Part shown: positions 57,585 to 64,000 of the stretch, piece after piece | Position numbering within the stretch: position 1 is the first letter of the stretch | How the letters are laid out: every line of letters begins with the position of its first letter | NCBI GenBank assembly: GCA_003864495.1 | Contig: ML133480.1 | Location: forward strand, 333,449 to 397,448 | DNA from: Nemopilema nomurai | Lineage: Eukaryota; Cnidaria; Scyphozoa; Rhizostomeae; Rhizostomatidae | Reading direction: 5' to 3' | DNA: 64,000 bases | Program-made: the position numbers and the translations under genes | The notes under the pieces: model-generated | Told to the model about the DNA's origin: nothing | Databases searched by the model: none | The model's input: the letters and a program-made list of their open reading frames with translations, nothing else

Positions 57585-60500
57585 TCAAGATTCAATCACA
57601 AGCGTTTTGTTGCAGTCCAGAATTCTTGGCAAATTCTTCACTCTTTTGCAGCCATACAAATGTAGCAACTCCAGCCTGCGGAATGAGAAAGCAACAAACA
57701 TAGAGGGCTGCTGGTGTGAGGCAATAAATGAAAATATGTGACACATGATACGGGCGATTAAGGAGGAGAGACAAAAACGCGAAAGTAGGAGATTATGCTG
57801 CGTTTGCCGACGCTGTTTCTATTGCATCACTTTCAATTTCACAGTATCCATGTCACAAGATTAGAAAAGCCCCAAAATCAATCACGCTCTCACACCGAAT
57901 CAATTTGTAATTCGCTCACTACTTGCTCCTTAAAGTAAATCAACGGAGTTAAAAGGCAGCTTAGCTCAGAGGACTGGGCCACCTAAAAATAGAAACTCTT
58001 AGCTATCCAATCAAGGTTGAGAACAGCAGATGTTCATGTGATCACTTCAAATATCGCTGCGTGGGGTGTGATACAAGACGATAAGGCCCCCACGTGATCA
58101 CTTTGACTAAACAATCAATGCGCACGCTTGATTTGAATGTATTTTTGCAGTGTATTTTTTAAATCGGGCGACTTATGTCCGTTGATTTACTTTAAAGGCA
58201 TTGAGTCATGGTAAATAGCGGTTTTCCACGGGCTGTTGTCTGTTATCATGTGATAAATCGGCTTTCATGTGATCAGGGATCAAGTGCGAGGTTAAAACAT
58301 CATGTGTGCAGTTTGCTTGACAGCCAATCAGATTAACGGAGCTATCATAATGACACAGCAATTTTTGCAATTTGGGTATACGCTTTCCATTTATCATGAC
58401 TCAATGCCTTTAATACCTGTTTGCTGTAATTACTCCTTGAATTGTCACTTACTTGCGACACTTTTTAGCCAGATGTTCGACGGATCCTTCCGTGATTGCT
58501 TTGCAGAAACTCATCTTAACGGCCTTTAACGTCTGGCAGCAATAGTTGGCCAAAGATACAACACTGCAAATACAATTGCAAAAACGGGCTTCAGTGTATA
58601 TTGTGGTGCGCAGAAAATATCATGAAAGCAGAGTTAAAAAATTGAAATCAACGAGATTAAAGAAATACGTTACGTTCTTTTTAGGCCGGCATGTTGTCAA
58701 CATATAATCTGATTGGCTAAACCACACTGCCGTCAACCAGACAAACCTTTCCATGCCTGACTTCACAATGACGTCACTATGACGTCACAAATAATACTAC
58801 GCAGTAGGTAAGAGCTTTAATTCCTATTTCCATTTCGATGTATTTCATTTTATGAATAGAATAAATACTATATGGCTGCAAATAACAAAGGTATCACTAC
58901 TGTATTAAGAAGGTATTAACTGTAGCATTTATCAAGATATATTAGAAAATGTCTTGCAAATAATTGAGTACCGTAAATGACGAGATCAGCGCCCCCTGCC
59001 AAATAACCGCCGCTGTCGAATAAGCGCCCCCAAAGCAATTGTTTTCATCGAGATTGTATTATGTTATAATCTTCTTTAGAAAAAGAACTGGTGAACACTA
59101 GAAATAAAGTTTTCTCCCTTACATGGACAAAAATGAACAAAAATTAATAAGCGCCCCTGCTGAATTAACCCCCCTTGCCGAATTAGCACCCCCAGTAAAA
59201 AGTTTATTTTTAAATAATTTCGTCATTTACGGTATTGGCCCAAAAGTAATGGGTTCCTATTAGTTGAAGACTCACGCTCTGTCACTCGTCTTCGTTGAGC
59301 TGAAGTCAATCATCTGCAGTTTGCTGCATGATTTCGCAAGAGCCTGAACGCCGCGATCACCAATTTTAGTGCATCCACACACATCGATGCACCTGGAAAA
59401 TGTCAGTATACACTATACATGCGAACTTAGTAGACAATGATTTTGTCCGATCAAGTTGCCTATTTGAGGTCATTAAAAAGACGATTCATAGAATCAAGGA
59501 AGAAGTTAACAATTCAAGTGGATTTGAACATTCGAAGGAACATGCGGTTGTATGCCAAGCAAGGAACAGTTCCTCGAGACTTCTAGATAAGCAAAATGAC
59601 TCAGTGCATCACAGTGTCCAGTCAAACAAAATAAAAGATCTACAGAACACTGTCCAATCTATTCAGGTTTTCGTAAAATATGTCTGCCTCAGGACCCTAG
59701 CACCCATTCGTTCGCTATTTCAAAACAAAGAATGCTTGTTCTCGATATGAGTGGTAAGTGCAGAGACCTTTTTGCACTCTCGTACTTAAAATAACAAACA
59801 AACAAACAAACCAGGAAACAATTTCAGGAAACTTTTGCTCACTTGGGTACTCTATACTAGGAACCTAGCATACCACATCACTGCTAAAAAACTTAATTAC
59901 TATTTATACTTTCTAAAAGTTTACGTTTATGTCATATGCTACAGGGATGTCATGTGTCATGTCAGTTTAGACTCACCGCATATTTTTGAGACTGGATGCA
60001 ATAGAAACCAGTGACGCATCTGTAACCATGGGGCAGTTTGCGACAACCAGGGTGGACAGATTCGGGCAGCTCTCCGCTATGACTTTTACAGAGTTGTCTC
60101 TGATCTGTTGACGTGATACAGTAACAGCATTTAGTTATGATTACCTACCATGCATTTTCATCCCAACTAGGTCAAAAGGGGGATGCGAAACAAGGCACAT
60201 GAGAATGCTATACAATACTATACTTTCTAAAATTTTACGAGTGGTTATGGGCAACTCAACAGAACACCACTTGAGACAATGATGTTTTGAAGTTCAATCG
60301 ATTCCTTTAAAAGGGCAATAGTGGATGGAAATCAAATTAACTATGAAATGTTCCAGCGATAGATGAAAATGGAGACGCAGCGGAAATATTAATCTACACA
60401 AAAATGAGCAACAAACGCGAATGTATTATAATTAGCAGAAAATGACGTGCATTCCTCTTCTAGAGTTGCAAGGCGGAGATAACTACGAACAACAGAAAGA

Positions 60501-63329
60501 AGCAGAGGCAGAAACAAACTGAGACTGACGACACAAGCAGAAAGAAGATTCGAGGAGGCAGGACAGGTAAAGCGTGCTCTAATTTACTGCTGCAATATGT
60601 TTTTAATCTTGCCTGCTTACAGCCCCGCAGGTCGATGTTCTCCAGTTTATTTGCTTTTCTTGTAAAGCCAGCCACAGCAGCATCGGACACCTAGAACGAG
60701 TCATATTGTCAACGAGTGGTAATGGGCTTTAAACCGAAGATGACAGGGAAAAGTTGACTTGCAGGTAAGAATGAGGGCCTTCAAAGAAAAGCTCACATAA
60801 TCGTCAGCTTTAAGCGTGGGGAAATGTTAGCAAATCGATTTGTAAAGTACAGCAAAACCATAACTTTTCTATACTTAAGTTCGTCCGACGTTCCAAGGCG
60901 TGTGCAAAAATCGGGAAAGGTCTGACAGCTGACGAAGTCTATAGCTACGTCGTGTTTGCGTGTCGAAAATCACGTGAGAGTGTGAGAAGCCAATGATTGG
61001 CTGTGTAACGACCACTCACACCGTCAACACCAAATTGACTCCAAGCACACGATCATTAAAAGCATCACGAAACATCTTGGACGCCATGTTGGATGGATGG
61101 CTTTAACCCTAATCTAAAAAGCATCTAATGAGCTTTTCTCTACGAAGCTCAATTCAAAAAACAAATACAATATTTCTCTTCCCAATCCTGCTGTAACAAA
61201 TACACTCCCACTTCTCTCTTCTCCAACCACACCAAACTCTTTGTGGCACCTTACCTTGTGACATTGACCAATGTTGAAGGTCTCTATCAGGGGACAGTAC
61301 TCCTGCAGGATTGTTAATGAGACGCTGGTGATGTTGAAGCAACCGAACATCTCTACAACTCGAATGCTGTTTGGAAGAGAGGTTACAGAAATTAAAACGA
61401 GACTCCTAGTCAGATGTTTGCAGCTCTTTTTTCCATGTTGCAACAATAAATCAATTCAATCCCTCAAGCGTATGCCTTGTTTCAATCGATAGAGAATGAA
61501 CGGACAGAAGAAGATGAATGGTAGAAGAAGTTAAATCTCCTATAAGTCTGTTTTCCTTTCGGCAACATTGTTACATTCATTAGTTTCTTATTTGATTATT
61601 TCGAAAATTCGACATGTTCAAAGGCCTGGCAGGCATTTGTCTAGGCCGCGGGTAAATTAAAAAAGCCACTAAAAATCCAAAAAACCTTGAAAAGGTAAAC
61701 ATGATAACCGAATCTAAAGGCAAAAAGAACGAGCTCTGTAGAACGAACTAACAATATTGAGCTAAACAAAACTGGAGATTCCAATGGCTTTAAATTAAAT
61801 TAATATACCCTTGAAATTAAAGACAGGCAGTAAAAAGCCCCAGCTAAAAGATCAAATGCGAGTTCAGGCAGATCTCATCACGATTAAACTCATTAAATCT
61901 ATTTTTTGTCGCCTCAATTTTCCTTTCAGAGAGCCTTGCAGTTAATTCCTTTTTGAAAATTTGTCACTGGACCTTTTCGTGTTCCTACCTTTCCTTGTGC
62001 CGCACCGCGATCGACCTGACTGCCTCATCTGTGACATTCTGGCACCCATTTATGCAAATACATTCCAATCTGTGACAGAAATTTTGAATCCTAAGTCAAT
62101 TTCGAAAAACAAAGAGAAACTGAAAACACGACAAAAAACTTAAAAAACAAATTGTCTTAATAATGAACAAAAACAAATCAGCATTTGGGCGTTATCCTAT
62201 TTTTGCATACTTTTACAAGTATCAGAATAAATAATACTCAAGTATTCTAAAATCATATTTTCTCTTTTTTTTCGCAATAGCAAAAATTTGCACTATAAAG
62301 CACTGTCCAAGTTATTCTCTAATCTAAAAAGGGTTACAGTAGCATTGTGAGCACCTTTCCTTACTAATACCTGACTTTGGTACCATTCAACCAAGGTCAC
62401 ATCCCTTATTAAGGCAATACATCCAGACATGGCATTTCTGAAGCTTTACCCAATCCAACTGCAACATGTCAATAACAAAAGTGCTTGCCTACCTATCCAC
62501 CGCTTCTGAGACTGCTTGGATCCCAATGTCTGATACATTCGACCAGCTGATATCGAGGGAGCGTAGATTCTTGCACCTCGATGACACGTGCAGCAAGATC
62601 AGTTCACCCACCAACGCTTTGCCACGGCATGCGCTGAAGTCCAGGTCCTTGAACGATAATCTAAATTTAGTGGGCTGCACTGTAATTAAAGTATTCTAAA
62701 CGAGGCTGCATCCACTCCATATACCCTTGGCATGCATAATAGACTACGATGAAAACGAGGCATGGGCAATCTTACGCTATAGTTGAAGAAGTAGTGCTTA
62801 TTAGCATCAAGAGCAGTTTTTTAAAAAAAGTCTGAGGCACATAAAAATTGGAGAGGGTGCTTCTCTGACTTGGTGCAAAAACACCCAAAGTTCTTTAAAT
62901 CACTGATGACGTTTGCTATAGTGAAGTTGTTAGAATGAAGAGTCAAATAATATTAATAGAGCAGGTGATAATGAAAGTGAAGGGGAGGAGAATGCCTGAA
63001 TCCTGTCTTGACCGTATTACCATGTAGGTATGATACTCAGCAGTTATAAAGACATTTGTATAAAATTATGATTTGATTGTTTGGCAGTTAAGAGTAGTCT
63101 GAAACGATTGCAATTTAAGCATTTGTTAGATACTCCTGAAAAAAGAATGAGAATTGGGATGATTGAGAAAAGTGCAACAGCAAGAATGATATAACACCTG
63201 CCTGTTGAAAGTATAAAGGTCTGAGAATAAATCAAAATCAAATATAACAAATTTAACATAAAAGTATCAAATTATACCTGAAGACTCTCCCCACATGTTC
63301 GAAATAGACTGCGCAATCCATTGCTACTA
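57585..63329 (-). CDS. FBXL/AMN1-type leucine-rich-repeat protein, 3' exons (partial)
   Basis: Eight minus-strand exons: 63329-63278, 62647-62493, 61366-61255, 60690-60613, 60104-59977, 59392-59276, 58563-58453 and 57675-57585. They join in one frame for 280 residues to TGA at 57585-57587; the 5' end lies beyond the window. The protein is a string of about 25-residue cysteine-containing LRRs: LRSLDISWSNVSD, IRVVEMFGCFNITS, IETFNIGQCHK, LENIDLRGCKQ, LSTLVVANCPMVTD, MRCIDVCGCTKIGD, LQMIDFSS, LKAVKMSFCKAI and LELLHLYGCKRV. This repeat type occurs in F-box/LRR substrate receptors and AMN1. No F-box is visible here, so SCF membership is inference. The intron after 60613 must use a GC donor (CAG|gcaaga) to stay in phase. 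The acceptor of the 62647 exon is ambiguous: cagtgcag at 62674-62675 also keeps frame and adds nine residues. The first exon is the least certain. Confidence 0.82.
58969..59234. mobile_element. MITE with TACCGTAAATGACGA termini in an LRR-gene intron
   Basis: taccgtaaatgacga (58969-58983) and tcgtcatttacggta (to 59234) are perfect 15-bp inverted ends with TA on both sides. gcgccccc/aataagcgc blocks lie just inside. The outer TACCGTAAAT is shared with the elements at 35036 and 50105, but the interior differs, so it is a sister family. It sits between exons 59392-59276 and 58563-58453. Confidence 0.8.
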
Positions 63330-64000
63330 CTGATTATGTTAGAGACAGGACTTTTCTTTGCAATACACTCCAGTGTGTGTCTTGTTTGTATTCTTTCTTA
63401 TGACTATCTCTTTCCCTTGAATGTAGAATATTTTTAGTCAGGATTTCAAGCAATAGATTTATGTAAACTGTTGCTAATTGCTTACAAATGCAATGAGTCA
63501 GTAAGGAAAATGTTACAAGCAAAAATCAATAAAGGAACAATATAAACAAAAATCTAATCCAAACATTGCACTCTTTGAACTGAAATATTCTGAAGTACTG
63601 TGAATTGCATTTGATAGAATTTAATGCAAATAAGTTTCTATTAGATAGCTAGATTCTAATAGTTAACAATCTAATTTGAAGATAGCAAATCTATTTTTAT
63701 ATTAAATCTAACTCAATGAAACGATCGTATACTGGAAATTCTTTAATGACTTCTCATCAGCCAATTATCCTGTGTCACAAATTTGAAAACATTGAACCAG
63801 AAATCCAGCATTCAAAACATACATAATGATTCATCCATTGAAATCCTGTTGAACTGTTTGCAAACACGAGCACATCTGCATAAATCTGACTTTGACAAGA
63901 ATGACAGAATGTACAACAATATTTCTTCGGGAAGGCAGAGGTATGGTAACTCTGCATCTCTTGAGGTTCTTATCTGAAAATAAAATTGACCTTGTTTGAT

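Noticed and set aside
57960..58010. tRNA-like A-box (tagctcagagg)
   Set aside because: No B-box at the right distance and no acceptor-stem pairing.

Overview
The window looks like AT-rich nuclear DNA from a marine invertebrate, most likely an anthozoan cnidarian (coral or sea anemone). The evidence is spliceosomal genes with small exons, NDNF and ASCC2 orthologues that mark it as animal DNA, and abundant small inverted-repeat elements and minisatellites. The species assignment is inference. I found no prokaryotic operons, CRISPR arrays, rRNA genes or convincing intact tRNA genes.

Layout. (1) 144-2001, +: the 3' exons of ASCC2, a ubiquitin-binding subunit of the ASC-1 complex, with a tRNA-derived SINE-like insert in an intron. 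(2) 2.0-12.9 kb: no gene seen; it holds a hAT-like MITE, a 51-bp tandem repeat and a decayed retroelement C-terminus. (3) 12976-14574, -: an intact intronless NDNF-like secreted protein. (4) 14.6-28.3 kb: no gene seen; several minisatellites and a well-formed 397-bp MITE. (5) 28368-34950, +: a five-exon F-box protein of unknown family with a basic C-terminal tail. (6) 38644-45095 and 46860-53305, both -: two intact five-exon copies of a 450-residue flavin monooxygenase that looks like bacterial trimethylamine monooxygenase (Tmm), in a direct tandem duplication. (7) 53.3-57.5 kb: no gene seen apart from a weak Cys-motif ORF. (8) 57585-63329, -: the 3' eight exons of an FBXL/AMN1-type leucine-rich-repeat gene that continues beyond the window.

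The most notable result is the pair of Tmm-like genes. In bacteria Tmm oxidises trimethylamine to the osmolyte TMAO. The animal copies keep the fingerprint motifs, carry introns and are tandemly duplicated, which suggests an acquired and then expanded methylamine-oxidising activity. A second theme is non-canonical GC-AG introns: one each in ASCC2, both Tmm copies and the LRR gene, supported by reading-frame continuity. The genes otherwise appear functionally unrelated. Mobile DNA (a 2.8-kb hAT-like element, several TIR/MITE families and a foldback element) accounts for much of the intron growth, especially in the long first introns of the Tmm copies.

Exon coordinates were derived by hand from splice-site motifs and phase continuity. 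Family names come from recognised motifs, not from a database search.
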